From assembly GCA_021204765.1 (NCBI GenBank), contig JAJPYU010000281.1, positions 1 through 5,242 on the forward strand: DNA of 5,242 nt. Reading direction: 5' to 3'. The stretch is from Clostridiales bacterium (GTDB taxonomy: Bacteria > Bacillota > Clostridia > Lachnospirales > Lachnospiraceae). This document shows positions 1 to 5,157 of this stretch, one piece after another. A program made the position numbers and the translations under genes. How positions within the stretch are numbered: the stretch's first letter is position 1; each line of letters starts with the position of its first letter. The notes under the pieces were generated by a model. It was not told the origin of the DNA. It saw nothing but the letters and a program-made list of their open reading frames with translations, and did not search any database.

Positions 1-705
1 GTTAAATGTGGCTGTGGCAATATTGACTTTGACGATACCCAGGGAAATGGCCTTACGGAAATCATCATCGGAAATACCGCTGCCGCCGTGGAGCACAAGG
101 GGCGTCTCTGTTTTTGCGTGTATTTCCTCCAGGACATCAAATGCCAGTCTGGGGGCGACAGGGTAATTGCCATGGGCGTTGCCGATAGCGACAGCCAGCG
201 CATCAATCCCTGTCTGTTCGCAAAAGAATGCGGCATCGTCCGGGTTGGTCGTGGCCACGCCATGGTCGCTGCCTGTGCCCTCACTGCCGCCCACCAGGCC
301 CAGTTCCGCTTCGACAGTGGCCCCATAGTCCGCAGCCATCGCTGCGACCTCCCGGGTACGGCTGATATTCTCCCCGAAAGGATAAGTCGAACTGTCACAC
401 ATCACAGAGGTAAATCCCATTTCAAGAGCCTTTTTTACTGTTTGCAGAGTCTGCCCGTGATCCAGATGCACTGCTATATCCACCTTCGACAAACCTGCCG
501 CGGCAAGCATCATCGGTCCCATCAATTCCAGCGGCGAGTGCTTTAACCTGCCCTCCGCTATCTGAAGGATGATCGGTGTATTTAATTCTTCTGCCGCCCG
601 GATGGCTCCTCTGATCATCTCCATATTGCCCACATTGAACGCGCCGATGCCTCTGTGCTCAGCCTCAGCCTGGGCAAGCAGCTGTTTCATCGTCACAAGT
701 GCCAT
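1..705 (-). CDS. Class II fructose-bisphosphate-type aldolase (possible inositol-pathway DKGP aldolase), 3' end missing
   Basis: This is a zinc-dependent class II aldolase of the FbaA/GatY/KbaY/IolJ family, a cytoplasmic TIM-barrel enzyme. The 235 codons present run in frame off the left edge; family members are about 280-290 residues, so roughly 50 are missing. Visible active-site signatures are HLDHG with the catalytic Asp82 and zinc ligand His83, VEAELG (Glu134), the loop glutamate Glu142 after LVGG, the GNAHG histidine His178, LHGGSG with His206, and the phosphate-binding segment VNIAT near 227-231. The start at 705 has an AGGAGG at 716-721 (10-nt spacing) and gives the family's usual N-terminus. 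It follows iolE by 42 nt in an inositol operon, which suggests cleavage of 2-deoxy-5-keto-gluconate 6-phosphate to malonate semialdehyde and dihydroxyacetone phosphate. The motifs themselves resemble tagatose/fructose bisphosphate aldolases at least as much as IolJ, so the family is sure but the substrate is inferred from context. Confidence 0.93.
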   Translation of the reverse strand, partial: MALVTMKQLLAQAEAEHRGIGAFNVGNMEMIRGAIRAAEELNTPIILQIAEGRLKHSPLELMGPMMLAAAGLSKVDIAVHLDHGQTLQTVKKALEMGFTSVMCDSSTYPFGENISRTREVAAMAADYGATVEAELGLVGGSEGTGSDHGVATTNPDDAAFFCEQTGIDALAVAIGNAHGNYPVAPRLAFDVLEEIHAKTETPLVLHGGSGISDDDFRKAISLGIVKVNIATATFN

Positions 706-747
706 AACTTATCAGCCTCCTGAAAACTTTTTTAGATAATCAATCTT

Positions 748-1647
748 TTACAGCCCGGCCTTTTCGGCTATGTATTTGCGGGCTTTTATGGCGTACTCCA
801 GCGGATTGGCCTTTGCGGGATCCTGTTCGGCCTCCACCAGCACATATCCCTCGTATCCGGCCGCCGCCAGCTTATCAAAGACGGGCCCGAAATCAATGCA
901 TCCGTCCCCGGGGACAGTGAAAGCTCCCATCCTGACGCCGTCAAGAAAGCTTAAATCCTCCGCTTTCACTTTTGCGACCACGTCCGGGCGAATGTCCTTT
1001 AAATGGACATGGCGTATACGCCCGATATATTTATCCAGCATTTCCAGCGGGTCAACGCCGCTGTATGAAAAGTGTCCCGTATCATACAAAAGACTCACAT
1101 ACTCCGGATCCGTGCCTTCCATAAGACGCTCTGTCTCTGCGGCATCCTGTACCACGGTACCCATGTGGTGGTGGTAGGTCAGGCTGATGCCATACTCCTC
1201 TTTCGCAATCTTCCCAAGCTTATTTAAGCCGTCGCAGAGGAGCTTCCACTCTGCATCATTCATCACATATTTGTGGCCGAAGATGGGAGTGTCTGTCTGC
1301 CCCTGCACACTGTAGCTCTGCTCCGAAAAACCAATGATCTTTGAGCCCATGGCCTTTAAGAAAGCCAGGGCGCTGCGGCATTCCTTCTCCACCTCCTCAT
1401 AGGGTCTGGTGATAAGGAAAGAGGAAAACCACTGATTGCAGACCACCAGACCCCGCAGATCCAGGGCTTTTTTAAGCACTGCCGGGTCTTTCGGGTATTT
1501 GCTTCCCACCTCCGTGCCGGTATACCCGGCCAGAGCCATCTCGCTTACGCACTGTTCAAAGGTATTCTCCGCACCCAGATCCGGCATATCGTCATTGGTC
1601 CAGGCGATGGGGGCTATACCCAGCTTCACTTTGTTTTTGTCCAGCAT
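748..1647 (-). CDS. iolE: Myo-inosose-2 dehydratase IolE
   Basis: This enzyme dehydrates 2-keto-myo-inositol (scyllo-inosose) to 3D-(3,5/4)-trihydroxycyclohexane-1,2-dione, the second step of myo-inositol breakdown in the cytoplasm. It is a single-domain TIM barrel of the xylose-isomerase-like sugar isomerase superfamily. The 299 residues match the usual IolE length. The N-terminal block GIAPIAWTNDDMP (10-22) and the blocks SEMALAGYTGTEVG (35-48), YHHHMGTVVQ (158-167), YDTGHFSYSG (188-197), HVHLKD (213-218), VPGDG (245-249) and VEAEQDP (271-277) are typical. Likely metal ligands include Asp189, His215 and Glu272, by analogy with the superfamily. I chose the ATG at 1647 because an AGGAGG lies 8 nt upstream; a longer frame from an ATG at 1677 adds ten residues, skips this site and lacks its own clear one. 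It sits between iolB and the aldolase, 42 nt from each. Confidence 0.95.
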   Translation of the reverse strand: MLDKNKVKLGIAPIAWTNDDMPDLGAENTFEQCVSEMALAGYTGTEVGSKYPKDPAVLKKALDLRGLVVCNQWFSSFLITRPYEEVEKECRSALAFLKAMGSKIIGFSEQSYSVQGQTDTPIFGHKYVMNDAEWKLLCDGLNKLGKIAKEEYGISLTYHHHMGTVVQDAAETERLMEGTDPEYVSLLYDTGHFSYSGVDPLEMLDKYIGRIRHVHLKDIRPDVVAKVKAEDLSFLDGVRMGAFTVPGDGCIDFGPVFDKLAAAGYEGYVLVEAEQDPAKANPLEYAIKARKYIAEKAGL

Positions 1648-1655
1648 GATCTTAT

Positions 1656-1661
1656 CCTCCT
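1656..1661 (-). promoter_or_regulatory. Ribosome binding site that fixes the iolE start
   Basis: AGGAGG on the minus strand, 8 nt before the ATG at 1647. It lies inside the ten-codon N-terminal extension that the upstream ATG at 1677 would add, so it decides in favour of the 299-residue protein. Confidence 0.85.
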
Positions 1662-1689
1662 TTTGTCGACTATGCATTAAATGGCTGTA

Positions 1690-2475
1690 TCAAAACTTTG
1701 CGTCATGCAGCCAGACATAACGCTCATCCTCGTTACGGTCTGTCTGGAGCCAGGGATTCCCGTCAATGTGGCGTATCATCCAGCAGGTGTACATCTGATA
1801 GCCCGGAGCTACCGCCTGGGGATGAAGCCTGCCTCCGGGAATGGCAGAGAAACTTCCGTCTACGCTCTTAAACACCTCGTCTCCCACAAAGCTGGCTCCG
1901 AATCCCTCCGGATGGTCAAAGAGGAAATAGTAAGTCTCCGGCTGAGGGTGGCAGTGGGGCAGGTAACCTGACCAGTTGCCCGGGTCGTTTAAGACCTCGC
2001 CCAGCACCATATTGGACGCAGGCTGGATATCATGGTCAAAAATCGTATTGACCCGGCGCTTTGCCACGTCTCCGAACTTGCCCACACAGGAGTAGCCCCA
2101 GGGCGCATCTTCGGGGCAGTACAGCTTTGAGTCAAAGGACTTCTCGTTCCTCGTGCACTGCACCAGGATCTCGCTGTCAGCCTCCGCCTTTACGCTGATC
2201 TCAACGCCTCCGGACACATGCAGGCACCAGGGTCCTTCGGTGAACACATCCTTTCGGCTCACTGTCTGAGACTCATCCTCCCATCCGTATGTAACGCTGC
2301 CGGACAGAAGCAGCACGGCAGTCTCTTCTCCACTGCGCAAAAAACTTCGGCTCTCTCCCGCTTTCATCCGATAGACGCGGATGTCCATGTTCATGGCGCT
2401 GTACTCATTGTCATAAGTAGTTAAAATCTTTTCCCCGGTTTCATCGAACTTCGGATAACCAAATACTTTTCCCAT
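1690..2475 (-). CDS. iolB: 5-deoxy-glucuronate isomerase IolB, bicupin
   Basis: IolB converts 5-deoxy-glucuronate to 2-deoxy-5-keto-gluconate, after the ring-opening step of IolD and before phosphorylation by IolC. The 261 residues form two cupin halves. The C-terminal half has textbook metal motifs: motif 1 is HCHPQPE with His174, His176 and Glu180 (HxHx3E), and motif 2 runs from Gly207 through Pro213 and Gly215 to His218 (Gx5PxGx2H). Other family blocks are RRVNTIFDHDI (140-150), GNWSGYLPHCHPQPE (166-180) and HPQAVAPGYQMYTCWMIRH (218-236). The N-terminal half (about 30-110) keeps the fold but shows no complete metal-binding set. The start at 2475 has AAGGAGG 7 nt upstream. It is the first gene of the catabolic run, with iolE 42 nt downstream. 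The layout around the histidines is more compact than in Bacillus IolB as I recall it, so it may be a divergent clostridial branch. Function is well supported by its place next to iolE. Confidence 0.9.
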   Translation of the reverse strand: MGKVFGYPKFDETGEKILTTYDNEYSAMNMDIRVYRMKAGESRSFLRSGEETAVLLLSGSVTYGWEDESQTVSRKDVFTEGPWCLHVSGGVEISVKAEADSEILVQCTRNEKSFDSKLYCPEDAPWGYSCVGKFGDVAKRRVNTIFDHDIQPASNMVLGEVLNDPGNWSGYLPHCHPQPETYYFLFDHPEGFGASFVGDEVFKSVDGSFSAIPGGRLHPQAVAPGYQMYTCWMIRHIDGNPWLQTDRNEDERYVWLHDAKF

Positions 2476-2551
2476 CCGTTTTCCTCCTTATATGTAAGTG
2501 TAAGTCTTCGGGCTTCTTTTTTGTCTGCTGCTCCTGTTTGGGCCTGCGCAT

Positions 2552-2557
2552 ATTATA
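2552..2557 (-). promoter_or_regulatory. Candidate iolB operon promoter P2 (-10 only)
   Basis: A perfect TATAAT on the minus strand, about 80 nt before iolB. At 17-bp spacing the -35 position reads CAAAAA, a poor match, so this would need an activator or is not used. The TGTGC direct repeat lies immediately upstream of it. Confidence 0.3.
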
Positions 2558-2573
2558 GTGTGCTTTTATGTGC
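2558..2573. promoter_or_regulatory. Candidate operator: tandem TGTGC repeat upstream of iolB
   Basis: Plus-strand GTGTGCTTTTATGTGC contains TGTGC at 2559-2563 and 2569-2573, exactly 10 bp apart, so both face the same side of the helix. With the GCACAC at 2597-2602 in opposite orientation, it would bracket P1 and P2. The likely binder is the LacI-family protein encoded just upstream, because the same element recurs at that gene's own promoter. This is inference from motif clustering. Confidence 0.45.
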
Positions 2574-2590
2574 TTTTTTGTTCTGTCCTC

Positions 2591-2619
2591 ATACTAGCAC
2601 ACAAAAAGGAACTGTACAA
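2591..2619 (-). promoter_or_regulatory. Candidate iolB operon promoter P1 (extended -10)
   Basis: On the minus strand, TTGTAC (2619-2614) is followed after exactly 17 bp by TAGTAT (2596-2591), which carries the extended -10 triplet TGC directly before it. The -35 matches consensus at only 3 of 6 positions, so the promoter would depend on the extended -10 and probably on regulation. The predicted leader to iolB is about 105-110 nt. A GCACAC element (2597-2602) lies inside the spacer, where a bound repressor would block RNA polymerase. Confidence 0.5.
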
Positions 2620-2658
2620 GAACTTTTTCGGCTTTTTAAGGAAAACAGCAAGATAAGT

Positions 2659-3693
2659 CTATACATTAAATTTTGTCATGATATTGATCTCTGTGTACAT
2701 GTTCTCCCTTTCCGGATCTTTATTCCATCTGAGCTTATCCGCTACAAGGGAAACCGCCCTGTACCCCTGGGTGAAACCATCCTGATCGATAAGGAAATCT
2801 ACGACATCATCCCGGAGATAGACCCGGTTGTTCTCAGTCAGATCATAAATGACCGCGTAAGGATGCCTGCCCATCTCTCTCTTTTCAAAAGCCCTTTTTA
2901 ATCCGGCCTGTCCTCCGGATACAAGAAATATACCTCCCAGATCCGGATACGCCGTCATGACCTGATCCACTATCCGCTCTACCTCCACGGCGGAATCGGA
3001 GCTGCTCTGCACTCCTATCAGCTTCATCTCCGGATACTGCGCCTTCAGCACTTCGGAAAAGCCGTCTATCCTCTGAATGCCGGTACTGTTGGAGAAGCTT
3101 CCGATAATGCCGACTACCTCTCCTCTTTCCCTCATCATCATTGCCATAAGGCCGGCTGCGGTCTCTCCGCTCTTCCTGTTGTCCAGCCCGACAAAACACA
3201 TTCGTCCGGTGCCGTAAATGTCGGTGTTGAATGTGACCACCGGGATCTTCTTATCGACAGCCAGGAAACGCATCCTGCTGCGGACATCCTCGCTGTCCAC
3301 CGGCATAATAGCCAGTCCATCTACCCCTATCTCAGTCAATTCGTCCAGCAGAAGCGCCTGCGCCTGCCCATCCACACCGTCGACCTCCCGCAGGAGTACA
3401 TGTATCCCCTGCTTCTCAAGCTTTGCACTGATCTCCTCGATCCCTCTTCTAATGTTCAGCATGAAAGAGGATCTGCACAGGTGGGTGATCACCCCGATAG
3501 TCAGATCATATCCCGGTATCTCCCGCAGCCTTCCGTTTCTCTGCTGCTTTGTCTCGTAACCTATTTCCTCTGCGATCTGCTCAATATGTTCCGCGACCTC
3601 GGGGCGCACCCTGCCTCTGTGATTTAAGACCCGGTCCACCGTCCCCCGGGAAACTCCCGCCATATCAGCGATCTGCTGTATTGTTCCTGCCAT
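2659..3693 (-). CDS. LacI-family transcriptional regulator with sugar-binding (PBP-type) sensor domain
   Basis: This is a cytoplasmic DNA-binding regulator of 344 residues, normal for the LacI/GalR family. The helix-turn-helix is at 4-24 (TIQQIADMAGVSRGTVDRVLN), with the RGRVRPEV block after it and a hinge region at about 45-62. From about 65 to 325 it is a ribose-binding-protein-like sensor: IGVITH, the VDGLAIMPVDS segment, IPVVTFNTDI, FVGLDNRKSGETAAGLMA, and a C-terminal DFLIDQDGFTQGYRAV block that normally lines the ligand pocket. The start at 3693 has GGAGG only 4 nt upstream, a rather tight spacing. The gene lies 183 nt before iolB on the same strand, has its own near-consensus promoter, and shares TGTGC elements with the iolB promoter. 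It probably represses the inositol genes and itself, released by inositol or a pathway intermediate. The ligand is not readable from sequence. The recognition helix has RG and then TVD where most LacI proteins have TVS. Confidence 0.92.
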   Translation of the reverse strand: MAGTIQQIADMAGVSRGTVDRVLNHRGRVRPEVAEHIEQIAEEIGYETKQQRNGRLREIPGYDLTIGVITHLCRSSFMLNIRRGIEEISAKLEKQGIHVLLREVDGVDGQAQALLLDELTEIGVDGLAIMPVDSEDVRSRMRFLAVDKKIPVVTFNTDIYGTGRMCFVGLDNRKSGETAAGLMAMMMRERGEVVGIIGSFSNSTGIQRIDGFSEVLKAQYPEMKLIGVQSSSDSAVEVERIVDQVMTAYPDLGGIFLVSGGQAGLKRAFEKREMGRHPYAVIYDLTENNRVYLRDDVVDFLIDQDGFTQGYRAVSLVADKLRWNKDPERENMYTEINIMTKFNV

Positions 3694-3760
3694 ACTGCCT
3701 CCGTTTCAAAATGAAATGCACATTATGCAGACACGACCACAGATAAAAGCCGGTTGTTCT

Positions 3761-3778
3761 GCACATACAATAATGTGC
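3761..3778. promoter_or_regulatory. Candidate operator palindrome, probably autoregulatory
   Basis: GCACATACAATAATGTGC: perfect 6-bp arms around a 6-bp A/T-rich centre, at about +22 to +40 from the predicted start of the LacI-type transcript. The size and symmetry suit a dimeric repressor, although the central CG common in LacI-family operators is absent. The arm plus adjoining bases (ATAATGTGC at 3770-3778) recurs in inverted form as GCACATTAT at 3718-3726. Confidence 0.5.
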
Positions 3779-3806
3779 TTATTATCAAATCGCACACTTT
3801 TATTGT

Positions 3807-3835
3807 ATTATATGCCCTTTTTTTAAATATGGCAA
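3807..3835 (-). promoter_or_regulatory. Promoter of the LacI-family regulator gene
   Basis: On the minus strand, TTGCCA (3835-3830, 5 of 6 consensus bases) is followed by a 17-bp spacer and a perfect TATAAT (3812-3807). It is among the two best promoters in the window. Transcription should begin near 3800, giving a leader of about 107 nt that starts just before the GCACAC at 3792-3797 and runs over the palindrome at 3761-3778. Confidence 0.75.
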
Positions 3836-3866
3836 GATACTTTTATTTTTATCGATGTGTGCTATA

Positions 3867-3938
3867 ACTCCGGCTTCATTATGCCAAACCTTTTCCGGAG
3901 TGTAAGGGTGTTATAAACGCCTGAAAAGGATACACTCC
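3867..3938. repeat. Interlocking inverted repeats with pseudoknot-type order
   Basis: Plus-strand arms are CCTTTTC (3889-3895) pairing with GAAAAGG (3923-3929), and GGAGTGTA (3897-3904) pairing with TACACTCC (3931-3938). They alternate as A, B, A', B', so the two stems can form together only as a pseudoknot. A further arm, ACTCCGG (3867-3873), pairs with CCGGAGT (3895-3901) and competes with the 8-bp stem. The region lies between the candidate araC-family terminator and the LacI-type promoter, outside the expected leader. Its role is unknown. Confidence 0.5.
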
Positions 3939-3954
3939 CAGAGCCGCTCTCTTT

Positions 3955-3975
3955 AAAAACCCGGTAGCAACCGAA
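3955..3975 (-). terminator. Candidate intrinsic terminator of the AraC-family gene
   Basis: On the minus strand, TTCGGTTGCTACCGGG (3975-3960) can form a 6-bp stem (four Watson-Crick pairs plus two outer G-U pairs) with a 4-nt loop, directly followed by TTTTT (3959-3955). It lies about 90 nt past the AraC-family stop codon. The stem is short, so termination may be partial. Confidence 0.4.
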
Positions 3976-4064
3976 GCGAGAATGAGCTCCTGCTCTTTAC
4001 TTGTCGCCGCAGTTGTATAACAAAATTCAGGCTTTGTCCAAAGATATTTTTCACAAAAACAAGC

Positions 4065-4952
4065 TCATTTTTTTATAAAAAAATTACCAGAAAAATTTCC
4101 TCTCTTCCGATACCTGAGAGGGGAGATGCCGACATTTTTGGTAAACATCTTCACGAAGTGGCTGAGATTGTCATATCCCACCTGTTCCGCAACTTTCTTT
4201 ACGGGCAGATCACTTACAAGCAGCAGTGTCTGCGCTTCACCGATTCTGCGCCGGATAATATACTGCCTCATTGAAGTGCCAACCACGCGTTTGAACAGAC
4301 GAGACAGATAAGTCGAACTGATCTCGAAGTATTCCGCGACGGATTGGACTGAGAGGTCTTCTGTCAGATGTTCATCGACATATATCTGGATCTGATGACC
4401 CAGTCTGCCTGACTTTGAAGACAATATGTCAGCCGCGGAAGCTGCCGGAACAGGGTCTTTCGCCAACTCGGCGATCATCCTGAGCAGGATCTGACATAGC
4501 GACTGGCATATTTCCACAGAGTCCGGAGTCTGCCTGGCTGACTGTTCATACAGAAGCTGAAACAGAACGCGGAATTCATCTTCCCGATCCGCCGCGGCGC
4601 TCACCGGACAGGCATCCGGAGAGATAAGGCAGTTGTCAGGCATTTCCTCCAAGCGGAAGCCGGAAACTGCAAAGCCGTAGAGCGGCGGAGGCGGAGTCAG
4701 GAGGCATTCATTATGCACCACGTCACTGTTGTATATGACCAGATCCCCGGAATGAACGGGATAGGCCTTACCCTCTATTTCATACAGCCCTTCCCCACGC
4801 AAAATATATAAGATCTCGACCATGTTGTGGTGTGAATGTATATTTCGGGTATGCAGTTGATACGCCTCATCACAGTAATCAGTGTATACCAGCGTCGGCG
4901 TCCCCAATGAAGTCTGGCTGCCGGAAAAAGATTGGTTGATATAGACATGCAT
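4065..4952 (-). CDS. AraC-family transcriptional regulator with N-terminal cupin sensor
   Basis: This is a 295-residue AraC/XylS-family regulator, the usual length. The N-terminal cupin sensor covers about 20-100 with the family pattern IHSHHNMVEILYILRGEG (38-55), followed by the turn VHSGDLVIYNSDVVHNE (66-82). The C-terminal DNA-binding domain runs from about 185 to 286 with two helix-turn-helix units: SVQSVAEYFEISSTYLSRLF (201-220) and PVKKVAEQVGYDNLSHFVKMF (250-270), then the signature ISPLRYRK (276-283). The start at 4952 has AAGGAGG 8 nt upstream. It has its own promoter about 180 nt away and reads toward the LacI-type gene. Such regulators usually activate sugar-uptake or sugar-use genes, often neighbours. 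Whether its target is the inositol operon or a gene to the right of the window cannot be told. The TGTGC elements found near the LacI-type gene are absent from its upstream region. Confidence 0.92.
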   Translation of the reverse strand: MHVYINQSFSGSQTSLGTPTLVYTDYCDEAYQLHTRNIHSHHNMVEILYILRGEGLYEIEGKAYPVHSGDLVIYNSDVVHNECLLTPPPPLYGFAVSGFRLEEMPDNCLISPDACPVSAAADREDEFRVLFQLLYEQSARQTPDSVEICQSLCQILLRMIAELAKDPVPAASAADILSSKSGRLGHQIQIYVDEHLTEDLSVQSVAEYFEISSTYLSRLFKRVVGTSMRQYIIRRRIGEAQTLLLVSDLPVKKVAEQVGYDNLSHFVKMFTKNVGISPLRYRKRGNFSGNFFIKK

Positions 4953-4979
4953 GGAGAGAACCTCCTTCCCAATATAGCA

Positions 4980-4993
4980 GTATCGGATGATAC
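4980..4993. promoter_or_regulatory. GTATC-N4-GATAC palindrome before the AraC-family gene
   Basis: GTATCGGATGATAC: perfect 5-bp arms, 13 bases upstream of the ribosome binding site core. It could be a protein-binding site or a small hairpin in the leader. The same half-element occurs five more times upstream, including at the promoter -10. Confidence 0.3.
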
Positions 4994-5128
4994 CAGAAGT
5001 TGCCGGGTGCCGATAGCGCTCGTATCAGCAACGGCCAGAGCGGCAGCGGAGCAGTCTGGCGGAGCAATCCGAAGTATCGTATCCTGTGAACATTACTTTA
5101 CTCTTCGAGTTTCCACAGTCCTGTAGTT

Positions 5129-5157
5129 AGTATCTGAGATATACGGGATCCTGTCAA
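5129..5157 (-). promoter_or_regulatory. Promoter of the AraC-family regulator gene
   Basis: On the minus strand, a perfect TTGACA (5157-5152) is followed by a 17-bp spacer and GATACT (5134-5129, 4 of 6 consensus bases). An imperfect 15-bp palindrome, GTATCTGAGATATAC (5130-5144), overlaps the -10 and the spacer and could be an operator. Confidence 0.7.

Larger units (their letters stand above)
2476..2658. other. Intergenic promoter region between the LacI-type gene and iolB
   Basis: This 183-base gap holds two candidate iolB promoters, three TGTGC/GCACA elements and the iolB ribosome binding site (2483-2489). No convincing terminator for the upstream regulator gene is visible: the A-rich stretch near 2621-2640 is a direct rather than an inverted repeat. 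Read-through from the regulator gene into iolB is therefore possible. Confidence 0.6.
3694..4064. other. 371-base intergenic region between the two regulators
   Basis: No credible gene is present. Right to left it holds a candidate araC-family terminator (3955-3975), overlapping inverted repeats (3867-3938), the LacI-type gene promoter (3807-3835), five TGTGC/GCACA elements (3718, 3761, 3774, 3792 and 3858), and an approximately 107-nt leader. The stretch 3976-4064 shows no feature I can name beyond a short CTTTG/CAAAG hairpin near 4035. Confidence 0.6.

Noticed and set aside
88..546. 152-codon open frame on the plus strand
   Set aside because: It lies wholly antisense to the aldolase, whose catalytic motifs are intact, has no recognisable domain, and is Cys/His/Arg-rich in the manner of an antisense shadow.
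1648..1677. Ten-codon N-terminal extension of IolE from the ATG at 1677
   Set aside because: A clean AGGAGG at 1656-1661 serves the ATG at 1647, the extension lacks its own clear ribosome binding site, and the shorter protein matches the family length.
2621..2642. Possible terminator after the LacI-type gene
   Set aside because: CTTTTTCGGCTTTTTAAGG looks hairpin-like, but the two CTTTTT blocks are direct repeats and do not form a stable stem.
2521..2901. 126-codon plus-strand frame across the iolB promoter region
   Set aside because: It overlaps the 3' end of the LacI-type gene in antisense, and its start falls in the promoter region with no ribosome binding site.
2885..3199. Minus-strand frame of 104 codons overlapping the LacI-type gene
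   Set aside because: It is a different frame of a clearly intact LacI-family gene, with low-complexity composition and no ribosome binding site that stands out.
4031..4045. Short CTTTG/CAAAG hairpin after the AraC-type gene
   Set aside because: A 5-bp stem with a 2-nt loop is sterically poor and no proper T-tract follows on the minus strand.
4932..5126. 64-codon plus-strand frame upstream of the AraC-type gene
   Set aside because: It covers the leader and promoter of the AraC-type gene in antisense, shows no domain, and has no clear ribosome binding site for its start.
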